Part shown: piece by piece, positions 14,188 through 19,457 of the stretch
Layout of the letters: the number at the start of each line of letters is the position of its first letter
How positions within the stretch are numbered: position 1 is the first letter of the stretch
DNA from: Candidatus Limnocylindria bacterium
GTDB lineage: Bacteria > Chloroflexota > Limnocylindria > QHBO01
NCBI GenBank assembly: GCA_030146365.1
Contig: JASLBU010000026.1
Span: 1-23,235 of the forward strand
Reading direction: 5' to 3'
DNA length: 23,235 nucleotides
Notes under the pieces: generated by a model
What the model was told of the DNA's origin: nothing
The model's database searches: none
What the model saw: the letters and a program-made list of their open reading frames with translations, nothing else
Position numbers and translations under genes: made by a program

Positions 14188-14274
14188 ATGGATCTGATCT
14201 GGATCATCGTCATCGTGCTCGTCGTGCTCGCATTGCTCGGGTACTTCGGGTTCGGCCGCCGGCGCGGCCTCTAG
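14188..14274 (+). CDS. 28-residue single-span membrane microprotein
   Basis: The reading frame is M-D-L-I-W, then about 15 hydrophobic residues (IIVIVLVVLALLGYF), then a basic tail GFGRRRGL. It predicts one membrane helix with the positively charged C-terminus in the cytoplasm. Very short proteins of this pattern (DLIWIIVIVLVVLALLGYF followed by G/R) occur in many GC-rich bacteria and lack a known function; that recollection is from general knowledge, not a search. Expression is supported by the excellent ribosome-binding site at 14175-14183, and stem-loops flank it on both sides (14126-14155 and 14284-14330), which could make it a separate transcript. It is too short for most gene callers. 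Confidence 0.7.
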   Translation: MDLIWIIVIVLVVLALLGYFGFGRRRGL

Positions 14275-14283
14275 CTGTGTGCG

Positions 14284-14330
14284 GGTCACGCTCGGCCTGG
14301 TCCCACGCGGGATCTAGGGCGGGCGTGACC
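14284..14330 (+). repeat. Nested inverted repeat between the microprotein and arsA-like genes
   Basis: GGTCACGCTCG (14284-14294) pairs with CGGGCGTGACC (14320-14330), 11 bp with one G-U, the outer 8 bp being perfect. Inside is a second hairpin TCCC-ACGC-GGGA (14301-14312). It begins 10 nt after the microprotein stop and ends 25 nt before a TAGAAT box for the next gene. It could be a terminator, an mRNA-stability structure or a DNA operator; nothing visible decides. Confidence 0.5.
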
Positions 14331-14354
14331 GTCATCCGGACGCGCGACGTCATT

Positions 14355-14360
14355 TAGAAT
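14355..14360 (+). promoter_or_regulatory. Putative -10 box (TAGAAT) of the ArsA-like operon
   Basis: TAGAAT lies 27 nt upstream of the GTG at 14388 and predicts a 5' leader of about 20 nt, unlike the leaderless candidates elsewhere. No clear -35 is seen. Confidence 0.4.
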
Positions 14361-14387
14361 CCCCGCTTCCTCGCAGCGGACCGAACG

Positions 14388-15578
14388 GTGACGCGCATCC
14401 TCGTCTACACCGGGAAGGGCGGCGTCGGCAAGACCAGCGTGGCGGCGGCGACCGCGCTCGCCTGCGCCGACCGCGGATACCGAACCATCGTGATGTCGAC
14501 CGACATCGCGCACAGCCTGGGCGACGCCTTCGACGTCGAGCTCGGGCCGACGCCACGCGAGATCGTCCCGAATCTCTGGGCGCAGGAGTCCGACGTCTTC
14601 TTCAACGTCGCGCGCTACTGGGGCCGCATCCAGACGTATGCCGCATCCGTCCTCCGCTGGCGCGGCCTCGACGAGGTCATGGCCGAGGAGATGACAGTCC
14701 TGCCGGGCATGGACGAGGTCGGCAGCCTGCTATGGATCGCCGATCACCACGACTCGGGGGACTACGACGTGATCGTCGTCGACGCGGCGCCCACCGGCGA
14801 GACGCTTCGACTCCTCTCCCTCCCCGAGGCGGCGAAGTGGTGGATGGAGAAGATCGAGCCGATCGGTCGCAGGATCACCAAGCTGACCGGTCCGCTGATC
14901 CAGCGGGTCGTCGGGATGCCGATGCCCGGCGACGACGTCTTCAACGCCGGCGAGGAGCTGTTCGCCCAGCTGGAGCACATGCACGCCCTGCTGACCGACC
15001 ACGACAAGACGTCCGTTCGCGTGGTGCTCACCCTGGAACAGGTGGTCATCAAGGAGGCGCAGCGCTCCTTCACGTACTTCCACCTCTACAACTACCCCAC
15101 CGACCTCGTGGTCGCGAACCGGGTCCTCCCTGACGAGGTCGGCGACTACTTCCGGGGCTGGTACGAGGCGCAGCAGCGCTACGGGCCACTGGTCGACAAG
15201 ATGTTCCACCCGATCCCGGTGCGAAAGGCGCCCTTCTTCGACCGCGAGATGGTGGGCGTCACCCGCCTGCGCGAGCTGGCCGTGACGCTCTACGGCGATG
15301 CGGACCCGACCGCCTTCTTCTACCGTGGGCGTCCTTACTCGGTCGCCCGGGACGGAACCGGCTACGTCGTCTCGGTGGAGCTGCCGTTCACGGACAAGGA
15401 CAGCATCAACCTCTCGCGACACGGCGACGAGCTGGTCATCGACCTCGGGACGTGGCGGCGCACCCTGGTGCTGCCCCGCATCCTGGTCGACGTGCCCACC
15501 GACGGCGCGCGGTTCGAGGAGGGGACGCTCAAGATTCGATTCGGCCAGCCGGCCCGAGCAGAGGAGAACCACAGATGA
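14388..15578 (+). CDS. ArsA/Get3-like ATPase with C-terminal alpha-crystallin (Hsp20-like) domain
   Basis: A 396-residue single-unit ArsA/Get3 homologue. The deviant P-loop TGKGGVGKTS spans 8-17, the switch I region is MSTDIAHSLGDAFD (36-49; DPAHS is commoner than DIAHS), switch II is VVDAAPTGETLRLL (130-143), and the base-recognition segment VLTLEQVVIKEAQRSFTY is at 213-230. After a linker at about 310-320 comes an alpha-crystallin-like beta-sandwich (321-385): GTGYVVSVELPFTDKDSINLSRHGDELVIDLGTWRR and VPTDGARFEEGTLKIRF regions. The ArsA_HSP20 extension is known in bacteria, and in plastid and cyanobacterial Get3d. The role may be handling of hydrophobic clients or tail-anchored proteins; arsenite export is unlikely because no ArsB/ArsD or metal-site Cys cluster is seen. 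GTG start; the stop overlaps the next ATG. Confidence 0.9.
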   Translation: MTRILVYTGKGGVGKTSVAAATALACADRGYRTIVMSTDIAHSLGDAFDVELGPTPREIVPNLWAQESDVFFNVARYWGRIQTYAASVLRWRGLDEVMAEEMTVLPGMDEVGSLLWIADHHDSGDYDVIVVDAAPTGETLRLLSLPEAAKWWMEKIEPIGRRITKLTGPLIQRVVGMPMPGDDVFNAGEELFAQLEHMHALLTDHDKTSVRVVLTLEQVVIKEAQRSFTYFHLYNYPTDLVVANRVLPDEVGDYFRGWYEAQQRYGPLVDKMFHPIPVRKAPFFDREMVGVTRLRELAVTLYGDADPTAFFYRGRPYSVARDGTGYVVSVELPFTDKDSINLSRHGDELVIDLGTWRRTLVLPRILVDVPTDGARFEEGTLKIRFGQPARAEENHR

Positions 15579-15871
15579 CCGACCAGCCAGACCGCGACCG
15601 CGCCGCCGAGCTGGAGGCCCGCATCGCCGACCTCGAGCGGCGATCGACGTGGCGCAGCACCGTGGACGAGGGACGCTCCGGCATGGAGACCGCCTTCTGG
15701 GCGATGGTGCACTCCGTCTTCCCGGAGGAGGCGCGGAAGCATCTCAAGGCAGCCACGCGCGAACAGCTCATGGCCGCGCGCGTCTACCTGGACCGATGGA
15801 TCGCCCGGCTCGACGAGGAGGAGGGGCAGGAGCCGGCAGGCCGGACCCACGAAAAGATCGAGATCGAGTAG
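15575..15871 (+). CDS. 98-residue helical protein with C-terminal IxI motif, coupled to the ArsA-like gene
   Basis: I do not recognise a named family. The N-terminal third is a short charged helix with a possible heptad pattern (AAELEARIADLERR), followed by an amphipathic region (METAFWAMVHSVFPEEARKHL) and a helix REQLMAARVYLDRWIARLDEEE. The chain ends THEKIEIE: an I-E-I at the extreme C-terminus. In small heat-shock proteins an IxI tail docks into the beta4/beta8 groove of the alpha-crystallin domain. The upstream protein has such a domain but ends without an IxI. The ATG overlaps the upstream stop (ATGA, 15575-15578) and GAGGAG lies 8 nt before it, so expression is coupled. A role as partner of the ArsA-like protein is inference. 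Confidence 0.82.
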   Translation: MTDQPDRDRAAELEARIADLERRSTWRSTVDEGRSGMETAFWAMVHSVFPEEARKHLKAATREQLMAARVYLDRWIARLDEEEGQEPAGRTHEKIEIE

Positions 15872-15875
15872 CCGG

Positions 15876-16274
15876 GTGGCATACGAGGCCGACCCGCGCG
15901 TCGACGCCTACATCGACGCCCTGCCCGCATGGCAGCAGCGCATCTGTCAGAGAGTGCGGGAGCTTGTCCATGCGGCCGACCCGGACGTGGTCGAGACGAT
16001 CAAGCGCACGGTGCAGCCGTACTTCGTGCTGGAAGGCAACGTATGCGCGCTGCTCGCCGCCAGGGACCACGTCAACGTGTTCCTCTACGACGGCGGCATC
16101 GTCCCGGACCCGGAGCACATCATCACCGCCGGCCATGGCAACCAGACGGCGCGGACGGTTGCCTTCCGCGAGGGCGAGCCGATCAATGAGCCGGCCCTTA
16201 CGGCGATGTTCCGCCGGATCATCGCCAACAACCGCGCGGGCGGCTGGCGCAAGATCAAGGCGGCGCGGAGCTGA
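15876..16274 (+). CDS. DUF1801 family protein (YdhG-like)
   Basis: A 132-residue cytoplasmic protein. The opening VDAYIDALPAWQQRICQRVRELVHAADPDVVETIKRTVQPYF, the central FVLEGNVCALLAARDHVNVFLYDGG and the terminal MFRRIIANNRAGGWRK follow the DUF1801 (YdhG) fold pattern: an N-terminal helix pair, a small beta-sheet and a C-terminal helix. No function is established for the family. The GTG start at 15876 lies 4 bp after the preceding stop, making it the third gene of the ArsA-like operon. A stem-loop at 16281-16300 follows its stop. Confidence 0.85.
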   Translation: MAYEADPRVDAYIDALPAWQQRICQRVRELVHAADPDVVETIKRTVQPYFVLEGNVCALLAARDHVNVFLYDGGIVPDPEHIITAGHGNQTARTVAFREGEPINEPALTAMFRRIIANNRAGGWRKIKAARS

Positions 16275-16280
16275 GCCGGA

Positions 16281-16300
16281 CGGGTGGCGGTCGCCGCCCG
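16281..16300. terminator. Bidirectional hairpin between convergent genes
   Basis: CGGGTGGCG and CGCCGCCCG pair over up to 9 positions (one G-U) with a 2-nt centre, in practice an 8-bp stem with a 4-nt loop. It fills the 28-bp gap between the DUF1801 stop (16274) and the PhyH-like stop (16303), where a terminator for both strands is expected. There is no long U-tract, although a short CCTCCCCC run follows. Confidence 0.5.
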
Positions 16301-16302
16301 AG

Positions 16303-17136
16303 CTACTCCTCCCCCATCACCAGGCCTTCGATGTCGTGGCGCTGCGTGATCGGCTCGAGCTGGTCGACCACGCGGCACAGGAGCCGGTCGCGGACGTCGG
16401 AGGGCAGCGAGTCGTGGAACTCGCGCGTGAGCGCCAGGTCGTGCTCGTGCGGCTTCGCATCCATGCCACGCACGACCCCCAGGATGAGAACCGGCCGCGC
16501 GATCGGAGACGCGTGCGCCGTGCCGCGATGAATGGTCAGCGCCGTTCGGCAGCTGACGTCGCCCATCTGCGGGAACTTGCGCACGCCGAGCTCGGCGAAG
16601 CGGGACCACAGCTCGCGCGGAGGGAACATCTCGTGCTTCCAATCGCGGCCGTCATCCCACTGCGTTCCGATCGCGATCTGGAACGGGCCCATGTCCTCGG
16701 TGACGTCGACCCCGGTCAGGTTGAACGCCAGCGACGTGATGCGGTGATCCTCGTACGTCTCGCGCGGTGACGCGAAGTCGCGGTGCCACGGCTGGTTGCG
16801 CGCGCCCTGGAACGGGACGTCGAAGCCGACCTCGACGATCTTGTAGTCGTCGCCCAGCACGGCCGCCGACATGGCGGCGATCCATGGGTGGCTGACGAGG
16901 TCCACGAAGCCGCGGAGGGTCTCGGGGTGCATCTCGACGTACCAGCGGCGCGGCCCCCGGCCGATCGTCCCGCCGGGACGCTGGATGGCCGCCCAGAAGG
17001 CCGTCATCATGTCCTCCCGCATCGCCTCGACCCATTCCCGGTCGAAGGCCCCCTTGCGACCGACGATGCCGTCGCGCTGCAGCGCCTCCAGGTCGGTGGC
17101 CAGATCGGGGGCCGCAGCACGCAGCGTGGAAGTCAT
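16303..17136 (-). CDS. Phytanoyl-CoA dioxygenase (PhyH) family protein
   Basis: A 277-residue non-heme Fe(II)/2-oxoglutarate oxygenase-like protein. The facial triad is visible: His118 and Asp120 in PWHRDFAS and distal His203 in LTIHRGTAHASP, with Arg214 (IARPVL) as probable 2-oxoglutarate ligand. Bacterial PhyH-like enzymes hydroxylate very varied small molecules, so the substrate is open. Its gene lies 16 bp downstream of the GH43 gene on the same strand, in an operon run by the sugar-responsive-looking regulator, which suggests a carbohydrate-linked or plant-derived substrate (inference). The start ATG 17136 is set by AAAGGA about 8 nt upstream; the open frame beyond it lies inside the GH43 gene. 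No signal peptide. Confidence 0.85.
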   Translation of the reverse strand: MTSTLRAAAPDLATDLEALQRDGIVGRKGAFDREWVEAMREDMMTAFWAAIQRPGGTIGRGPRRWYVEMHPETLRGFVDLVSHPWIAAMSAAVLGDDYKIVEVGFDVPFQGARNQPWHRDFASPRETYEDHRITSLAFNLTGVDVTEDMGPFQIAIGTQWDDGRDWKHEMFPPRELWSRFAELGVRKFPQMGDVSCRTALTIHRGTAHASPIARPVLILGVVRGMDAKPHEHDLALTREFHDSLPSDVRDRLLCRVVDQLEPITQRHDIEGLVMGEE

Positions 17137-17152
17137 TGCCGTGATCCTTTCT

Positions 17153-18109
17153 TCAGCGATTGGCGAGCGGGACCGGCTGCGGCGTCGCCGTCGGCCCGCC
17201 GGTCCGGGGTCCGTCCGCCGTCCATTCGAGCCGGTCGATGCACATGCGGCGGCCGGTGTGCGCGGGATCCCACGCGTGATAGACGAGGTAGTCCTCCCCA
17301 TCCGGCCCGCGGATGACGGAGTTGTGGCCCGGCCCTTCCAGCTCGCCGGGGCGTGAGCGCAGCAGCGCGGGTCCGTCCGCCTGCGGCTCGCGGAACGGCC
17401 CGAGCGGGGCGTCGGCGACGCCGTACGAGACCCCGTACGTGGCGTTCGTCCATGCACCGCCGGAATAGAGGCACCAGTAGCGGCCGAGGCGCTTGACGAC
17501 GAACGGGCCTTCCAGGGTGTGCCAGTCGTAGACGGCGCCGTACATCTCGCGCTGCGTGCGGAACAGCTGCCAATCGGCGCTGGCGGCAAGCACGGGCATC
17601 GGCTGTCCCGCCAGGCGGTCCATCTCGACGAGGCGATCGACCGCGATCGAGGTGCCGACTCGGGTCCCGTCCAGGACGTCGCGCGCGTAGTAGAGGTACC
17701 ACTGGCCATCGTCGTCGCGGAACGGATGCGCATCGATGGCGAACGGCTCGTTCGGAGTCAGCACGGGGCCTGTCGGTTGAAACGGCCCTTCAGGACGGTC
17801 TGCCACGGCCACCCGGATCTGGTGATGCCTGTCCTGGACCCCCGCGGAGAAGTAGAGGTAGAACCGGGCCTCGTGCACGATCACCTCGGGAGCCCAGTGG
17901 TCACCGGTCGCGAGCCCGTCGACCGGAGCGGCCAGGGCATGTCCGACCGATTCCCAGTCGACCAGGTCATTCGACCGCAGGATCTCGAACACGGGCCCCG
18001 TCGCCGATGCCGGTCCGGTGCCGTAGGCGTAGTAGCGACCGTCGTGCTGCAGGACGAATGGGTCCGCGAAGTAGCCGGGATAGACCGGGTTGGAGTAGGT
18101 GCGCGACAT
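17153..18109 (-). CDS. Glycoside hydrolase family 43 protein (cytoplasmic, arabinosidase/xylosidase-like)
   Basis: A 318-residue five-bladed beta-propeller enzyme. The catalytic set is visible: base Asp16 in YFADPFV, pKa-modulating Asp126 in FAIDAHPF, and general acid Glu200 in TLEGPFVVKR. GPGHNSV (His262) matches the central metal-site His of GH43. Family members cleave alpha-L-arabinosyl or beta-D-xylosyl linkages in hemicellulose fragments; subfamily and linkage are not evident. No signal peptide, so it should act on imported oligosaccharides. It lies between the regulator gene (13-19 bp upstream) and the PhyH-like gene. The start could be ATG 18109 or GTG 18115; neither has a strong ribosome-binding site, and expression may be coupled to the regulator. 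Confidence 0.9.
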   Translation of the reverse strand: MSRTYSNPVYPGYFADPFVLQHDGRYYAYGTGPASATGPVFEILRSNDLVDWESVGHALAAPVDGLATGDHWAPEVIVHEARFYLYFSAGVQDRHHQIRVAVADRPEGPFQPTGPVLTPNEPFAIDAHPFRDDDGQWYLYYARDVLDGTRVGTSIAVDRLVEMDRLAGQPMPVLAASADWQLFRTQREMYGAVYDWHTLEGPFVVKRLGRYWCLYSGGAWTNATYGVSYGVADAPLGPFREPQADGPALLRSRPGELEGPGHNSVIRGPDGEDYLVYHAWDPAHTGRRMCIDRLEWTADGPRTGGPTATPQPVPLANR

Positions 18110-18128
18110 CGTCACCGCCGGACCGGAA

Positions 18129-19148
18129 TCATCCGGCGGCTGAGGCGCCGGAGCCGGCGAGCGCCGGCTCCCGCTCCGGATCGGTCATGACCCGGACGCC
18201 CTTGAACGATGACCCGGCCTCGTACTCCATGAGCAGCACGAGGTCCTGCTGGTAGTTCCCGAAACCGCGGCCGAAGAGGTTGATGCCGCCGGTGTGCGCG
18301 GCGTCCGAGCGCACGCCGATTCGAACCCTGATCGCCTCTCCGGTCCCCAGCCCGAGGTCGCCGAGGGCCACGTCCGAGAGCGATATGCCGTCGATGCTCG
18401 CCCCGTCGTCGGTGACGCGCCAGCGCTTGAGCACGCCGTACTGAGTGTCCTTGCTCTCCCACCAGGCGGGCGTGTACCGGCCGCGCTCACCACCGAAATC
18501 GCCCGGCGACGTCCAGGTGCCGACCTCGATCCCGTTGATCCAGACCGTGATGTCGCTGGGCCAGTTCGAGTCGTGGAGAGGGGCCTCCGAGCACAGCTCC
18601 GCGCTGAACTGCACCATGGTCGCGTGGGCCATGGGCGGCAGTCGGTTCGGGAAGCGGTACTCGACGTAGCCGCTGCCGAACCAGAGGAGCTGTGCCGCTA
18701 GCCGGTCCGGCTCGTAGAACGACGCAGGGTCATCGAGATAGCCGATGAGGCTGCCCGCGCTCGCCAGCCCGCAGGTCGGCGTCACGGCGACCTCGCTGAA
18801 GCCGCCGATCGGCATCTCGTGCTCGATCACGTTCGTGCTGTGCTGAACGCCCCGCGGCAGGTCGATGACGAGCTCGTCATACGTGCGCGCGCACACTTTC
18901 TGGAGGCCGCGGCTGGCGGGTCGCATCTCCGAATGGACGAGGCCGGCCGTCTCGAGGACGAGGGTGTGCATGGCGGCCGTGGACGCTGGCAGGTTGAGCT
19001 GCCGAGCGACCTCGCTGAGGGGCACGATTCGGTCGCCGATGACCTGCAGGATGGCGAGGCGCGTCTCGTTGCCGAGCGCCTTCAGCACCTGGACGACCCG
19101 GTCGCCGGGGTCACGGGCGTCGATGTGCAGTGACTTTCCCGTAGTCAT
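18129..19148 (-). CDS. ArsR-type HTH regulator with large C-terminal beta-rich (probable ligand-binding) domain
   Basis: A 339-residue regulator. Residues about 15-95 are a winged helix of ArsR type: VVQVLKALGNETRLAILQVIG, LSEVARQLNLPASTAAMHTLVLETAGLV, then a wing leading to CARTYDELVIDLP. Residues about 105-325 look all-beta. The block WPSDITVWINGIEVGTWTSPGDFGG, followed by RGRYTPAWW and TQYGVLKRWRV, recalls regulators found next to glycosidase and sugar ABC genes in Firmicutes and Chloroflexota (COG4189-like; from memory). The domain may bind sugar. No Cys metal site of classical ArsR is apparent. ATG 19148 is chosen because HTH homology begins soon after; an upstream in-frame start would extend into the control region. 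It is divergent from the binding-protein gene, which it most likely controls together with its own operon. Confidence 0.82.
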   Translation of the reverse strand: MTTGKSLHIDARDPGDRVVQVLKALGNETRLAILQVIGDRIVPLSEVARQLNLPASTAAMHTLVLETAGLVHSEMRPASRGLQKVCARTYDELVIDLPRGVQHSTNVIEHEMPIGGFSEVAVTPTCGLASAGSLIGYLDDPASFYEPDRLAAQLLWFGSGYVEYRFPNRLPPMAHATMVQFSAELCSEAPLHDSNWPSDITVWINGIEVGTWTSPGDFGGERGRYTPAWWESKDTQYGVLKRWRVTDDGASIDGISLSDVALGDLGLGTGEAIRVRIGVRSDAAHTGGINLFGRGFGNYQQDLVLLMEYEAGSSFKGVRVMTDPEREPALAGSGASAAG

Positions 19149-19192
19149 GCTCGGTTTGACACAGGTTTGGTGGGCCGACTCATGCTCGGACC

Positions 19193-19222
19193 ACGATACT
19201 GCGCCCTGCAAGCCCCGCCCAA
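19193..19222 (-). promoter_or_regulatory. Candidate promoter of the regulator-GH43-PhyH operon
   Basis: On the minus strand TTGGGC (-35, plus positions 19217-19222) is followed after 18 bp by TATCGT (-10, 19193-19198). Transcription would start about 35-40 nt before the ATG at 19148, running through the GGTTTG direct repeat (19153-19169), which would then act as a roadblock operator. Confidence 0.35.
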
Positions 19223-19441
19223 GGGGCATCCGGTCGGTATTGACCCATCATGCTACGGTACCCCGCATCACTCCAAACAATGATGGTTCACTTCCCATGT
19301 CTGCCTCGCGGTGCGCCGCGTGGCGTGCCACGTGCTATGCACAAGATGGGAGCGGCGGCCTGTCCGCCGGTGGACGGTGAACCCCTACGCAGCCGCTCGG
19401 TGGCAATTCGGTAGGTTCGCTCACGCCGCGTCGGCGGGGCC

Positions 19442-19450
19442 AAGGAGGAG
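19442..19450 (+). promoter_or_regulatory. Shine-Dalgarno (AAGGAGGAG) setting the binding-protein start
   Basis: AAGGAGGAG lies just before GTG 19458, 9 nt from the GGAGG core. The next in-frame ATG (19470) would be 21 nt away, too far, so GTG is preferred. Confidence 0.6.
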
Positions 19451-19457
19451 TCAACAG

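Larger units (their letters stand above)
19149..19457. promoter_or_regulatory. Divergent control region of the hemicellulose locus
   Basis: This 309-bp non-coding stretch separates the regulator (minus) from the sugar-binding protein (plus). It holds a direct repeat GGTTTG-ACACA-GGTTTG (19153-19169, one helical turn apart) just upstream of the regulator ATG, a CCAAAC at 19273-19278 in inverse orientation to part of it, and an inverted repeat CCATCAT (19245-19251)/ATGATGG (19280-19286). A weak minus-strand promoter is at 19193-19222. For the plus strand TTGACC (19240-19245) and TAGGTT (19412-19417) are candidate but unpaired elements; I see no full promoter. Local base composition is more AT-rich than the genes around it. 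Confidence 0.6.

Noticed and set aside
14388..15578. Arsenite-pump ATPase function for the ArsA-like protein
   Set aside because: No arsB, arsD or arsR neighbour and no metal-binding Cys set is visible. The Hsp20-like tail points to a protein-handling role.
17137..17733. A long in-frame N-terminal extension of the PhyH-like gene (open to 17733)
   Set aside because: It lies inside the GH43 gene in another frame, has low-complexity Arg/Ser sequence, and a good ribosome-binding site precedes ATG 17136.
18129..19148. Metal-responsive ArsR repressor
   Set aside because: Only the winged helix resembles ArsR; the classical Cys metal motif is absent, and the gene context is sugar utilisation.
19156..19161. 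TTGACA on the plus strand in the divergent region as a -35 box
   Set aside because: The hexamer is perfect, but the bases 16-18 bp downstream (CTCATG) do not resemble a -10 box, and it would lie about 300 bp from the plus-strand gene.
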